40,127 nt of DNA, taken from assembly GCF_000427825.1 (NCBI RefSeq), contig NZ_ATYT01000021.1, positions 1-40,127 of the forward strand, in the 5' to 3' direction. The notes below the pieces were generated by a model that searched no databases, was not told the DNA's origin, and was given only the letters and a program-made list of their open reading frames with translations. Positions 8,729 through 16,471 of the stretch are shown here, piece by piece. Made by a program: the position numbers and the translations under genes. How positions within the stretch are numbered: position 1 is the first letter of the stretch; each line of letters starts with the position of its first letter. The stretch comes from Thermocrispum municipale DSM 44069 (GTDB lineage Bacteria; Actinomycetota; Actinomycetes; Mycobacteriales; Pseudonocardiaceae).

Positions 8729-9220
8729 ATGATCTGGAACCATCGTGGCGTGCGATCGGGTTCGGGCCTGTTGGGCGAAGTGAGCTCGCTGTCCGCGAGC
8801 GTGCGCGGTGTCCTGCTTGCCGCGGTCGTCGGCTTTGCCGTGCTGATCGCCGCCGGACTGTTCGGGGACGGACTGTTCGCCGGGCCCGAGGTCGCCGAGC
8901 GGGTCGTCGCCGCCAAGGTCGTCGAGCCGTCGTCGTGCACCGAGCCCGACGCCACGGAAAAGGTGACCTTCACCGACGGCGGCAAGAAGCGAGAGGCAAC
9001 CCTGAGTGCGTGCGGACACGAAAAAGGGGAGTCCTTGCGCGTTGCCGTGCCCACGGAAGCCGGGCCCGGGGGGCTGACGGTCCGCAGCGCCGAGTCCCAC
9101 ACCGGGCTGGACGGCGCACGCCGTTCCATCGGTCTCGGGCTGATGGGCCTGGCCTGTGCAGGCGGTGGGTTCTACGCGTGGCTGGTGACTCGCGCGCAGC
9201 GTCCCGTCAAGGTGAGCTGA
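8729..9220 (+). CDS. Hypothetical membrane protein with two TM segments
   Basis: I do not recognise a family for this 163-residue protein. From the ATG at 8729 it has a short polar start, a hydrophobic helix (about residues 26-50, GVLLAAVVGFAVLIAAGLF), a roughly 80-residue polar domain, and a second hydrophobic helix near the end (GLGLMGLACAGGGFYAWLV) followed by a basic tail. The middle domain has two cysteines (in SSCTEPD and SACGHE) that could form a disulfide if it faces outward. It follows adnB by 46 bp and may be co-transcribed, but nothing in it suggests a role in DNA repair. A GTG at 8747 is an alternative start. Confidence 0.65.
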   Translation: MIWNHRGVRSGSGLLGEVSSLSASVRGVLLAAVVGFAVLIAAGLFGDGLFAGPEVAERVVAAKVVEPSSCTEPDATEKVTFTDGGKKREATLSACGHEKGESLRVAVPTEAGPGGLTVRSAESHTGLDGARRSIGLGLMGLACAGGGFYAWLVTRAQRPVKVS

Positions 9221-9485
9221 CGTCGCCGGCGCCTTCGGCGATGCTCGGCGCTTGCAACGGCCCTTTGCGACCTTCGCCGGCGCCGGCGGCGCTCCTCAGG
9301 TGATGTCGCCGGCGCTTGCGGCGCCCTCCTCAGGTGACGTCGCCGGGGCTTGTGGCGAAGTTCGGCCGACCTCGCTGGTGCGTGCGACGGCCTTTTGCTG
9401 ACCTTCCCCGGAGCTTTGCGGCGGTCCCTTGCCGACGTCCGGCGCTTGCGGCGGAGGCTCAGCTGACTTCGTCGGCGCTCGCCGC
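9216..9485. repeat. Degenerate array of about 30-35-bp GC-rich repeats
   Basis: Between the convergent membrane protein and peptidase genes, the motif TGACGTCGCCGGCGCYTGCG recurs eight or nine times with changes. Clear units start near 9219, 9242, 9271, 9300, 9336, 9372, 9402, 9434 and 9465. Most can fold as CGCCG...CGGCG hairpins, and several are followed by CCCTTTGC or CTCCTCAGG. The last unit lies within the 3' end of the peptidase gene. No other gene is visible in this stretch; the hairpins may serve as a two-way terminator. Confidence 0.6.
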
Positions 9486-10421
9486 GAACGTGTTGCAGTC
9501 GCTGAGCCGGTTGTCCAGCGCTCCCTTGCGCCACCACTTCGCGTAGTTGGCGTTGCTGCCGTGATCGTGCCCGCCCGAGGTGTCGTCACCGCGCGTCTCC
9601 TGGTCGTGCCAGGCCCGGCTGTACATCTGCCGGTCGATCGACCCGCCGCGGTCGACGTGCGAGCCGAGGAACAGCCCGGAGAAGCACTGCGCCTGCAGCT
9701 CCTTGCGCCTGCTGACTTCTTGTGCCCGTGGGGTGCCCTCACCCGCTTGGTAGATCTGCCGCCACGCCGCGTCCATGATCCCGGCCAGCTCCTGCACGTG
9801 ATGGCCGTACTCGTGGGCGATCAGCGCCAGGTAGACGCCGGGGTTGTCCTGGTACTGGTCCAGCTGCAGCCCGGCGAACGGCAGGAACAGCTCGCCCTCG
9901 CAGTAGTAGGCCGCGGTCTGGATGCCGACGTCGATCGTGCCGCAGTCGCTCTGGAAGCTCGAGCCTTCGGGGAAGTACAGCCGCGGTGGCGTGAACGGCA
10001 GGTTCAGCTCACGCAGCACCGGCTCCCACGCCCGGTCCAGGCAGTGCGTCGCGGCGCGGAAGAACCGCTTGGCGGCCTTGTTCGAGTTCTCCCACTCGGG
10101 CAGCTCGCACGCGTTGTTGGGCAACCCGACGCCGGTCTTGGTCATCAGTGGATGATCGGCGAGCTTGATCACCTTCTGCGGCGCCTTGCCGTTCGATTCG
10201 CTCGGCGCACGAGTTGCGCCCGCGGCGCCACCTGCCCCACCGGAGTCCTGGTCTCGGGCATGCTGGGACGTCGGGGCGGGCTCGTCGGAACCCAGCACGT
10301 CGACGAGTACGACCACTCCACCAGCGAGTGCTGCGATGATCGCGGCACAGACGGCGACGACGACCAGGCGATGCACCCGATCACGCTTCCCGGCCAACTC
10401 GGATCCGCCACCCTCCGGCAT
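9459..10421 (-). CDS. Membrane-anchored neutral zinc metallopeptidase (YpfJ-like)
   Basis: This 320-residue protein belongs to the putative neutral zinc metallopeptidase family (PF04228). After a short basic start it has one TM helix (about residues 18-41), a low-complexity Ser/Gly/Ala linker, and an extracytoplasmic domain. The zinc site HEYGHH (His203, Glu204, His207) is intact, and E241 in RRKELQAQCF is a candidate third ligand or supporting residue. Six cysteines in the domain (105, 127, 160, 174, 246 and one near the end) could form disulfides. The ATG at 10421 is chosen because homologous sequence begins just after it and a -10 hexamer lies 8 nt upstream. It is divergent from the M16 peptidase pair; its substrate is unknown. 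Confidence 0.87.
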   Translation of the reverse strand: MPEGGGSELAGKRDRVHRLVVVAVCAAIIAALAGGVVVLVDVLGSDEPAPTSQHARDQDSGGAGGAAGATRAPSESNGKAPQKVIKLADHPLMTKTGVGLPNNACELPEWENSNKAAKRFFRAATHCLDRAWEPVLRELNLPFTPPRLYFPEGSSFQSDCGTIDVGIQTAAYYCEGELFLPFAGLQLDQYQDNPGVYLALIAHEYGHHVQELAGIMDAAWRQIYQAGEGTPRAQEVSRRKELQAQCFSGLFLGSHVDRGGSIDRQMYSRAWHDQETRGDDTSGGHDHGSNANYAKWWRKGALDNRLSDCNTFAASADEVS

Positions 10422-10429
10422 GGTGGTGG

Positions 10430-10435
10430 AGCATA
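10430..10435 (-). promoter_or_regulatory. -10 hexamer TATGCT before the metallopeptidase (leaderless candidate)
   Basis: On the minus strand TATGCT ends 8 nt before the ATG at 10421, so transcription would start at or next to the start codon. No clear -35 is seen. A separate plus-strand -10 candidate, TACGTT at 10488-10493, could serve the divergent M16 genes. Confidence 0.35.
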
Positions 10436-10541
10436 CGTCAGGTCGCGTGCGCGCGATGTCCGTGGGCGCTCGCCGGGCCGACCCAGGTACGTTGGCAAAT
10501 ACATCGGCGCAGCGAGAAACCGGGAGAACCGAGGGAGAACC

Positions 10542-11825
10542 GTGGGGCAGATCGAGAAGTTCACCATCGACAACGGCCTCCGGGTGGTGCTCGCGCCGGA
10601 TCGAGCCGCGCCGGTGGTGGCGGTGAGCGTGCACTACGACGTCGGCTTTCGTTCCGAGCCCGAGGGCCGCACCGGGTTTGCGCACCTGTTCGAGCACCTG
10701 ATGTTCCAGGGCAGCGAGAGCTTGGAGAAGCTGGCTCATTTCCGGCACGTGCAGGGCAGCGGTGGCGTGTTCAACGGGTCGACGCACCCGGACTACACCG
10801 ACTACTTCGAAGTGCTGCCCAGCGCGGCGCTGGAGCGGGCGCTGTTCCTGGAGGCCGACCGGATGCGCGCGCCCAAGCTCACCCAGGAGAACCTGGCCAA
10901 CCAGATCGACGTGGTCAAGGAAGAGATCCGGCTCAACGTGCTGAACCGACCCTACGGCGGGTTCCCGTGGATCTGGCTGCCGCCGGTGCTGTACGAGACG
11001 TTCCCGAACGCGCACAACGGCTACGGCGACTTCGTCGACCTCGAGCAGGCCACGCTGGACGACTGCGCCGAGTTCTTCGACACCTACTACGCGCCCGCCA
11101 ACGCGGTGTTGACCGTGGCGGGCGACTTCGAGATCTCGCACGCCAAGGACCTGATCGTCAAGCACTTCGGCGACGTGCCCGCCCGCCCGCGGCCGGAGCG
11201 GCCGTCGTTCGCCGAGCCGCGCCCGGAGACCGAGAAGCGCGGTACCCACCCGGACGCGCACGCCCCGCTGCCCGCGCTGGCCATCGGCTACCGGATGCCG
11301 GACCCGATCGGCGAACTGGACGCCTACCTGGCGCACATCGTGTTGGCCGGGGTGCTGGCCGACGGCGACGGCTCCCGCCTGGAGCAGCGGCTGGTGCACA
11401 CCGACGGCCTGGTGACCGACCTGAGCGCGAGCGCCGGGCTGTTCGGGCCGTTCGAGGCGCGCGACCCCGACACGTTCTCGATCACCGCGATCCACCCGGG
11501 CGAGGTGACCGAACAGCAGGTGCTGGACGCGGTCGACGACGAGCTGGAGAAGCTGGCCGCGACCCCGCCGTCGGCGGAAGAGCTGGCGAAGGTGACCGCA
11601 CGCTGGACGGCCAACCTGCACAGCGAGCACGACCGGCTGATGTCGCGCACGCTCGGGCTCGGCTCGCTGGAACTGCTCTACGGTGACGCCGCGCTGATGT
11701 ACGACCTGCCCGGCAGGATCGGCTCGGTGACCCCGGAGGACGTCTCGACCGCCGCGAAGGCACTGCGGCCGGATTCCCGCGCAGTGCTGTTGGTGCAGCC
11801 CCAGACCCAGCAGGAGGATCAGTGA
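10542..11825 (+). CDS. M16 peptidase, catalytic subunit
   Basis: This 427-residue protein starts at the GTG at 10542, 4 nt after a GAGGGAGAAC ribosome binding site. It has the inverted zinc motif HLFEH (His48, Glu51, His52) in RTGFAHLFEHLMF, as in processing peptidases and PqqL-type enzymes, then the second M16 domain (YAPANAVLTVAGDF, about residues 184-197). It lacks the R/Y pair in its C-terminal half, which is found instead in the protein encoded next. The length of about 430 residues with a companion gene fits the bacterial M16B heterodimer. No signal peptide is visible, so it is predicted cytoplasmic. Its stop overlaps the next start (GTGA). Confidence 0.92.
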   Translation: MGQIEKFTIDNGLRVVLAPDRAAPVVAVSVHYDVGFRSEPEGRTGFAHLFEHLMFQGSESLEKLAHFRHVQGSGGVFNGSTHPDYTDYFEVLPSAALERALFLEADRMRAPKLTQENLANQIDVVKEEIRLNVLNRPYGGFPWIWLPPVLYETFPNAHNGYGDFVDLEQATLDDCAEFFDTYYAPANAVLTVAGDFEISHAKDLIVKHFGDVPARPRPERPSFAEPRPETEKRGTHPDAHAPLPALAIGYRMPDPIGELDAYLAHIVLAGVLADGDGSRLEQRLVHTDGLVTDLSASAGLFGPFEARDPDTFSITAIHPGEVTEQQVLDAVDDELEKLAATPPSAEELAKVTARWTANLHSEHDRLMSRTLGLGSLELLYGDAALMYDLPGRIGSVTPEDVSTAAKALRPDSRAVLLVQPQTQQEDQ

Positions 11826-13195
11826 CCGCAGCCAAGTCGCACCGCACCGCCGAGGAGATCGGCCGCACCGCCGTCGGCCCGCGTCCGGTGCCCGAGCTGG
11901 GCGAGCAGCGGCCTGCGGCGGACCTGGCGTCGGTGGACACCGTCCTGCCGAACGGTCTGCGGGTGCTGGCCGTGCGGCACGCCAGCGTGCCGACCGTCGA
12001 GCTGCGGCTGCGCATCCCGTTCGGCGGCTCCGATCCGCTGCACCCGGCGCGTGCCGAGCTGCTGGCCGAGACGCTGCTGACCGGGACCACCCGCAGGGAC
12101 CGGGTGGCCATCGACACCGAGCTGGCCCTCATCGGTGGCGAGCTCGGCACGATCGTCGACCCGGAGCGCCTGTCGATCTCCGGCAGCTCGCTGTCCGACG
12201 GCCTGCCGACGCTGCTGGACGTCCTCGCCGATGTGCTCACCGACGCGACCTACCCGGACGGCCAGGTCGTCCGCGAGCGGGACCGGCTGGTGGAGCGGAT
12301 CGCCGTCGCCCGGACCCAGCCGCGCGTCATCGCCCGGGAGGCCCTGCAACAGCGGCGCTACGGCGACCATCCGGTCGTGCGTGAGGTGCCGCAGGCCGAG
12401 GACGTCGCCGTCGTGGGCCCGGAGGCGGTTCGTGCCCTGCACGCTCAAGCGGTGCTGCCGCGCGGGTCGGTGTTGGTGCTCGTCGGCGACCTGGACCCGG
12501 AGAAGGTGATCGACGACGTGGCGGCCGCGGTCGGCGGATGGTCGTCCGACGCCGAGGCGACCCCGTTGGCGCCGGTTCCCGACGTCGCCGGTGGAGACGT
12601 GTTGCTGGTGCCGCGGCGTGGGGCCGTGCAGTCGCAGATCCGGCTCTCGTCGCAGGCGTTGCCGCGCACCGACGACCGCTACGCGGCTCTGCAGCTGGCG
12701 AACCTGGTGTTCGGCGGGTACTTTTCCTCGCGGCTGGTGGAGAACATCCGTGAGGACAAGGGCTACACCTACGGCGCCCACTCCGGCTTCGAGTTCACCG
12801 GGGAGACCGCGACGCTGGACATCGACGCCGACACCGCGTCCGACGTGACGGCCGCGGCGCTGATGGAGACCCGCTATGAGCTGACCCGGCTGCGCGTCGT
12901 GCCGCCTTCCGAGGAAGAGGTGGCCGCGGTGCGGCAGTACGCCGTCGGATCGCTGTTGATCTCGACCTCGTCGCAGGCGGGGCTGGCGTCCCAGTTGTCC
13001 GCGCTCGCCGGTGCCGGGCTGGGGGTCGAGTGGCTCGCCGGCCATCCGCAGCGGCTGCAGGAAGTCAGCACCGAGCAGGTGGTCGAGGCGGCCCGTGAGT
13101 TCTTCGCCCCGGAGCGGTTCACCGGGGTGGTGGTCGGCGATCCCGAGGTGCTCAGCGACGGCTTGGCGGCGCTGGGAGGAGTCGTCCTGCCGTGA
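11822..13195 (+). CDS. M16 peptidase-like, non-catalytic R/Y subunit
   Basis: This 457-residue M16 protein starts at the GTG at 11822, overlapping the previous stop. The position of the HXXEH motif is occupied by ARAELLAETLL, so it cannot bind zinc. It does carry the substrate-positioning Arg/Tyr segment NIREDKGYTYGA (Arg310, Tyr315, Tyr317), preceded by FGGYFSSRL. In characterised M16B pairs the zinc subunit and the R/Y subunit combine to build one active site, and this gene pair fits that arrangement. It ends in GTGA, overlapping nudC, so the three genes form one transcript. Confidence 0.92.
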   Translation: MTAAKSHRTAEEIGRTAVGPRPVPELGEQRPAADLASVDTVLPNGLRVLAVRHASVPTVELRLRIPFGGSDPLHPARAELLAETLLTGTTRRDRVAIDTELALIGGELGTIVDPERLSISGSSLSDGLPTLLDVLADVLTDATYPDGQVVRERDRLVERIAVARTQPRVIAREALQQRRYGDHPVVREVPQAEDVAVVGPEAVRALHAQAVLPRGSVLVLVGDLDPEKVIDDVAAAVGGWSSDAEATPLAPVPDVAGGDVLLVPRRGAVQSQIRLSSQALPRTDDRYAALQLANLVFGGYFSSRLVENIREDKGYTYGAHSGFEFTGETATLDIDADTASDVTAAALMETRYELTRLRVVPPSEEEVAAVRQYAVGSLLISTSSQAGLASQLSALAGAGLGVEWLAGHPQRLQEVSTEQVVEAAREFFAPERFTGVVVGDPEVLSDGLAALGGVVLP

Positions 13196-14199
13196 GTACG
13201 GCCACCACCCAGCCGTTCGAGTTGCCGCGCGTGCCCGCGTTGTCGCGGGTGACGATCGACCGCAGCGAGGCGCTGCGACAGGACCCGCAGGCGTTGCGGG
13301 CGGCGTGGCCGACGGCCCGGGTGATCGTGCTCGACAAGCGCGGCCGCACCCCGGTGCGCATGGACGACGGGGAGCTCGCGCTGCGGCCGGCCACCGAGAT
13401 CGCGCCGGAGCCACCGGAGGATGCGGCGTTTCTGGGCCGCGCGCCCGAGGGCGACTACTGGGCGGTGTTGGACGTCCCGGAGCCGGACGGCGAGACGATC
13501 GAGGTGCCGGGGCGGTTCGGTGTGCCCGTCACGCACATCGTGGCCGACGGTGAACGGTGGGTGGGGCTGCGCGAGTTCGGCGACGAACTGGACGACACGG
13601 GGGCCGGGCTGTTCACTACCGCGCTGGCGCTGCGCAGCTGGTATCGCCGGGCCAGGCATTGCGTGCGGTGTGGCGCCCCCACGAAGGTCATCAGCGTCGG
13701 CTGGGCTTCCCGCTGTACCGGGTGCGGGCGGGAGGAGTACCCGCGTACCGACCCGGCGGTGATCTGCCTGGTGCACGACGACGTCGGTGTCAACGGGGAA
13801 CGGGTGCTGCTCGCTCGCGGTGCGGGCTGGCCGGAGGGTTCCCGGTCCGTGCTCGCCGGGTTCGTCGAGGCGGGCGAGTCGCTGGAAGCGTGCGTGGTGC
13901 GGGAGATCCGGGAAGAGGTCGGGGTGACCGTGCGGGACGTGCGCTACCTCGGCAGCCAGCCGTGGCCGTTCCCGCGGTCGATCATGCTGGGGTTCGCCGC
14001 GCGAGCGGACCGGGACGCTCCCTTGACGCTCGCCGAAGGGGAGATCGAGGCCGCGCGGTGGTTCACCCGGGAAGAAGTTCGAGCGGCGTTCGCGCGGGCC
14101 TACGAGCCACGCGCGAACGGTGACGGTGGTCTGCGGCTGCCGGGCAATTCCTCGATCGCTCGCCTGATGTTGGAGGCGTGGGCGGCCGCCGAGCCGTGA
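13192..14199 (+). CDS. nudC: NAD+ diphosphatase (NADH pyrophosphatase) NudC
   Basis: This 335-residue protein has all NudC features: an N-terminal domain, a zinc ribbon (Cys157, Cys160, Cys175, Cys178), a complete Nudix box from Gly223 (GFVEAGE...REIREEVGV) and the NADH-specific SQPWPFPRS signature just after it. The enzyme hydrolyses NAD(H) to NMN(H) and AMP, and in E. coli it also removes NAD caps from RNA. The GTG at 13192 overlaps the end of the M16 gene. M. tuberculosis nudC (Rv3199c) lies close to adnAB, so the neighbourhood is partly conserved, although the M16 pair and the zinc peptidase separate them here. It converges on the SURF1 gene with a 16-bp gap. Confidence 0.95.
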   Translation: MSTATTQPFELPRVPALSRVTIDRSEALRQDPQALRAAWPTARVIVLDKRGRTPVRMDDGELALRPATEIAPEPPEDAAFLGRAPEGDYWAVLDVPEPDGETIEVPGRFGVPVTHIVADGERWVGLREFGDELDDTGAGLFTTALALRSWYRRARHCVRCGAPTKVISVGWASRCTGCGREEYPRTDPAVICLVHDDVGVNGERVLLARGAGWPEGSRSVLAGFVEAGESLEACVVREIREEVGVTVRDVRYLGSQPWPFPRSIMLGFAARADRDAPLTLAEGEIEAARWFTREEVRAAFARAYEPRANGDGGLRLPGNSSIARLMLEAWAAAEP

Positions 14200-14215
14200 T
14201 CGGTAGCCGAGCCGC

Positions 14216-15049
14216 TCAGCGGGGCGACACGCTGCCGGCGTCCTCGTCGGCGTCCTCTTCTTCGTCTTCGGCCAGCATCTCGGCGACCGACTTGCGGCGT
14301 TGCCGCTGGCCGGACTCGTGTAGCGCACCGCCCGGCTTGAGCTCACGCCAGGTGAAGTACGCCCAACCGACCAGCGCCATCACCCCGAACGCGACCCACT
14401 GCATCCCGTACGACAGGAACGGGCCCGCCTCCAGCTGCGGTAGCGGCAACGGCTCCAGCGCGCCCGGCTGGTTGCGCTCGAGCTGGAAGTAGCCGGGCCG
14501 GAACTCGAGATTCGTCGCCTGCTCGGCCACCTTCGAACCGACGCCGTACACGTGCAGCTTGTCGCCCTGCGGTTCCGGCGGCCGTGAGGGTGGCTCGTCC
14601 AGCCGGGCCCTGGCCTGCACCGTCACGCGACCCGCCGGCACCGGCGCATACGCCGGGACCTGGGAATTCTCGCCGGGCTCGAGGTAACCGCGGTCGATGA
14701 GCACCAGTTGCCCGTCGTCGGTGCGCAGCGGCACGAGGATCTCGTAGGCCGGATTGCCGTTCACGCTGCGCAGCCGGGCGACCATTTCCTTGTCCGGCAG
14801 GTATTCGCCGCTGATCGTCACCCGGCTCCACTGCGTTCGGGTGTCCGGCGCCGCCCCGTCAGGCAGAACCTCGTTCAACGGTCGCGGCGGCGCGTCCAGC
14901 GAGGCGCGCAACGCGTCGTTGGTCGCCGAGCGCTCGTCGTGCCTGCCCAGTTGCCATGGCGCCAGCAGCGTGAAGCAGGCAGCGGCGAAGGCGAACACGA
15001 CCAGCGTCAACGCCAGCCAGCCGGGCCGTAGCAGCAACCTCAACCGCAC
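14216..15049 (-). CDS. SURF1 family cytochrome oxidase assembly protein
   Basis: This 277-residue protein has the SURF1 plan: an N-terminal TM helix (about residues 11-30), a conserved PWQLGRHDER segment right after it, a periplasmic-side domain with ISGEYLPDKEM, LVPLRTDDGQLVLIDRGYL and a Y.QLER segment, then a second TM helix (about residues 215-235, QWVAFGVMALVGWAYF). SURF1 proteins help insert heme a into cytochrome c oxidase. The C-terminal tail is strongly acidic (AEDEEEDADED). The GTG at 15049 gives the expected start VRLRLLLRPGW. It is the last gene of a minus-strand group with the fructosamine kinase and the phosphatase; Rv2235, next to ptpA in M. tuberculosis, is the counterpart. Confidence 0.9.
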   Translation of the reverse strand: MRLRLLLRPGWLALTLVVFAFAAACFTLLAPWQLGRHDERSATNDALRASLDAPPRPLNEVLPDGAAPDTRTQWSRVTISGEYLPDKEMVARLRSVNGNPAYEILVPLRTDDGQLVLIDRGYLEPGENSQVPAYAPVPAGRVTVQARARLDEPPSRPPEPQGDKLHVYGVGSKVAEQATNLEFRPGYFQLERNQPGALEPLPLPQLEAGPFLSYGMQWVAFGVMALVGWAYFTWRELKPGGALHESGQRQRRKSVAEMLAEDEEEDADEDAGSVSPR

Positions 15050-15065
15050 ATATCCACCGTACGGC

Positions 15066-15860
15066 TCACGCCAGCGCGAGTGTCCGCCGGGCGGCTGCCT
15101 CGGCCCGTGCCGCATATCCGCCGCCGAACAGCACGGTGTGCACCAGCAGTGGGAAGAGTTGATGCATCGGTGTGCGCTCGGCCCAGCCGTCGGCCAGCGG
15201 TGCTCCGGCGGCCGCGGCCGCGTCCGCATACGCCTCGAGAATCACGGTCAGGTGCGGGGCGCCGAACAGCTGCAGCATGGCCAGGTCGGTCTCCCGGTGC
15301 CCGCCGTGCGCGGCCGGATCGATCAGCCACGCCCGACCTCGGGAGAAGTGGACGTTGCCGCTCCACAAGTCCCCGTGCAGCCGGGCCGGAGGCTCGTCCG
15401 CGCTGTCGGGGCCCGAAGCGTCCCGGATCACCTCGCACGCGCGGGAAATCACCGAAGCCTGCCCGGCGGTCAGTGACCCGCTGTCGCGCGCTTGGCGAAC
15501 ATAGGGCTCGACACGCAGTTCGGCGTAGAACGTCGGCCAGTCGTCGTGCGGCTCGTTGCGCATCCGCGCGCGGCCGATCCACGCCTCGGCCGGCCCGCCC
15601 GGCGGTGGAGACCCGAAGGCGTCCGCGCCACGCAGGTGCAAGGCGGCCAGCCCGGCACCGAACTCGCGGGCAGCGGACTCCGTCGGAGCCGAGGGCGGCA
15701 GGTACTCCGTCCGCAGCACGTCATCGTCGACCGCATACACCTCGGGGACCGCGACGTCACCGGACTCGGCGAGCCAACGCAGCCCGGCGGCCTCGGCTTG
15801 GGCGCTGGGGTCGTGTTTGACCGCCACGCGCCGGCCGTCCGGCAACTCCTCGACCCTCAC
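15066..15860 (-). CDS. Fructosamine kinase family protein
   Basis: This 264-residue protein has the aminoglycoside phosphotransferase-like kinase fold of fructosamine 3-kinases. Visible are the ATP-site lysine (VAVKHD, Lys15), Glu23 in AEAAGLRWL, the catalytic loop LHGDLWSGNV (Asp164, Asn169) and the metal site IDPAAHGGHRETDLAML (Asp181). The family phosphorylates sugars attached to protein amines, starting their removal. The GTG at 15860 overlaps the phosphatase stop (GTGA). From this start the N-terminal lobe is about 20 residues shorter than usual and lacks the glycine-containing first strands; the sequence further upstream does not resemble the family, so this appears to be a genuinely short version. 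Confidence 0.85.
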   Translation of the reverse strand: MRVEELPDGRRVAVKHDPSAQAEAAGLRWLAESGDVAVPEVYAVDDDVLRTEYLPPSAPTESAAREFGAGLAALHLRGADAFGSPPPGGPAEAWIGRARMRNEPHDDWPTFYAELRVEPYVRQARDSGSLTAGQASVISRACEVIRDASGPDSADEPPARLHGDLWSGNVHFSRGRAWLIDPAAHGGHRETDLAMLQLFGAPHLTVILEAYADAAAAAGAPLADGWAERTPMHQLFPLLVHTVLFGGGYAARAEAAARRTLALA

Positions 15861-16336
15861 AGCCGTTCGCGCACCCAGTCGATCAGACCCGGCATCGCGG
15901 CCTCGATCATGTCCAGCACCTCGGTGAAGCCCTCGTCGTCGCCGTAGTACGGATCGGGCACATCGGCGTTCTCGCCCGCGTCCGGGTCGAACGAGCGGAG
16001 CAGGCGGACCTTGGTGTGGTCGTCGGTCATCCGCCGCAAGCTGCGCAGGTGGCCGGAATCCAGCGCGACCAGCAGGTCGGCGGACAGATGCTCGGCGCCG
16101 ACCTGCGCCGCGGTGTGGGTGATCGGGTAGCCGTGTTCCTTCAGCGTGGCGACCGCTCGCGGATCGGCCGGCTCCCCGACGTGCCACGAGCCGGTGCCGG
16201 CGCTGCTGACCCGCACCCGGTCGGCGAGGCCCGCGCGGCGCAGGTGCTCGGTGAACACCGCGGCGGCCATCGGGGAGCGGCAGATGTTGCCGGTGCAGAC
16301 GAAGACGACCGAAAGGCGCGCGTCGTGATCAGGCAT
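15857..16336 (-). CDS. ptpA: Low-molecular-weight protein-tyrosine phosphatase (PtpA-like)
   Basis: This 159-residue protein has the LMW-PTP signature near its N-terminus, VCTGNICRSPMAA (Cys14 nucleophile, Arg20), and the general acid in DVPDPYYGD (Asp128). It removes phosphate from tyrosines in a two-step mechanism. There is no export signal. It is first in a minus-strand group with the fructosamine kinase gene (GTGA overlap) and SURF1. In M. tuberculosis ptpA (Rv2234) is next to the SURF1 gene Rv2235, so the pairing is old; the ptkA kinase found next to it there is missing in this window. The ATG at 16336 has a -10 element 7 nt upstream. Confidence 0.93.
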   Translation of the reverse strand: MPDHDARLSVVFVCTGNICRSPMAAAVFTEHLRRAGLADRVRVSSAGTGSWHVGEPADPRAVATLKEHGYPITHTAAQVGAEHLSADLLVALDSGHLRSLRRMTDDHTKVRLLRSFDPDAGENADVPDPYYGDDEGFTEVLDMIEAAMPGLIDWVRERL

Positions 16337-16343
16337 GACTCTC

Positions 16344-16349
16344 AGCGTA
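16344..16349 (-). promoter_or_regulatory. -10 hexamer TACGCT before the LMW-PTP gene (leaderless candidate)
   Basis: On the minus strand TACGCT ends 7 nt before the ATG at 16336, which places the start of transcription at the start codon. No Shine-Dalgarno-like sequence precedes the ATG and the -35 region is not recognisable. Confidence 0.4.
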
Positions 16350-16458
16350 GAGACAGGCCATGAGTCCCTGCCCGGTCGGCGGCCGGTACGGCCGGGCCGC
16401 GGCATCGGCATCGTGACGATCTGCATGCCGTTCGGGGGGGATCGGCCGACGGCTGTGC

Positions 16459-16464
16459 AAGGAT
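16459..16464 (+). promoter_or_regulatory. -10 hexamer AAGGAT before the NIF3 gene (leaderless candidate)
   Basis: AAGGAT ends 7 nt before the ATG at 16472 and no ribosome binding site lies between them. The 135-bp divergent gap to the phosphatase gene holds both promoter candidates and no other feature I can support. Confidence 0.35.
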
Positions 16465-16471
16465 CGCCGGC

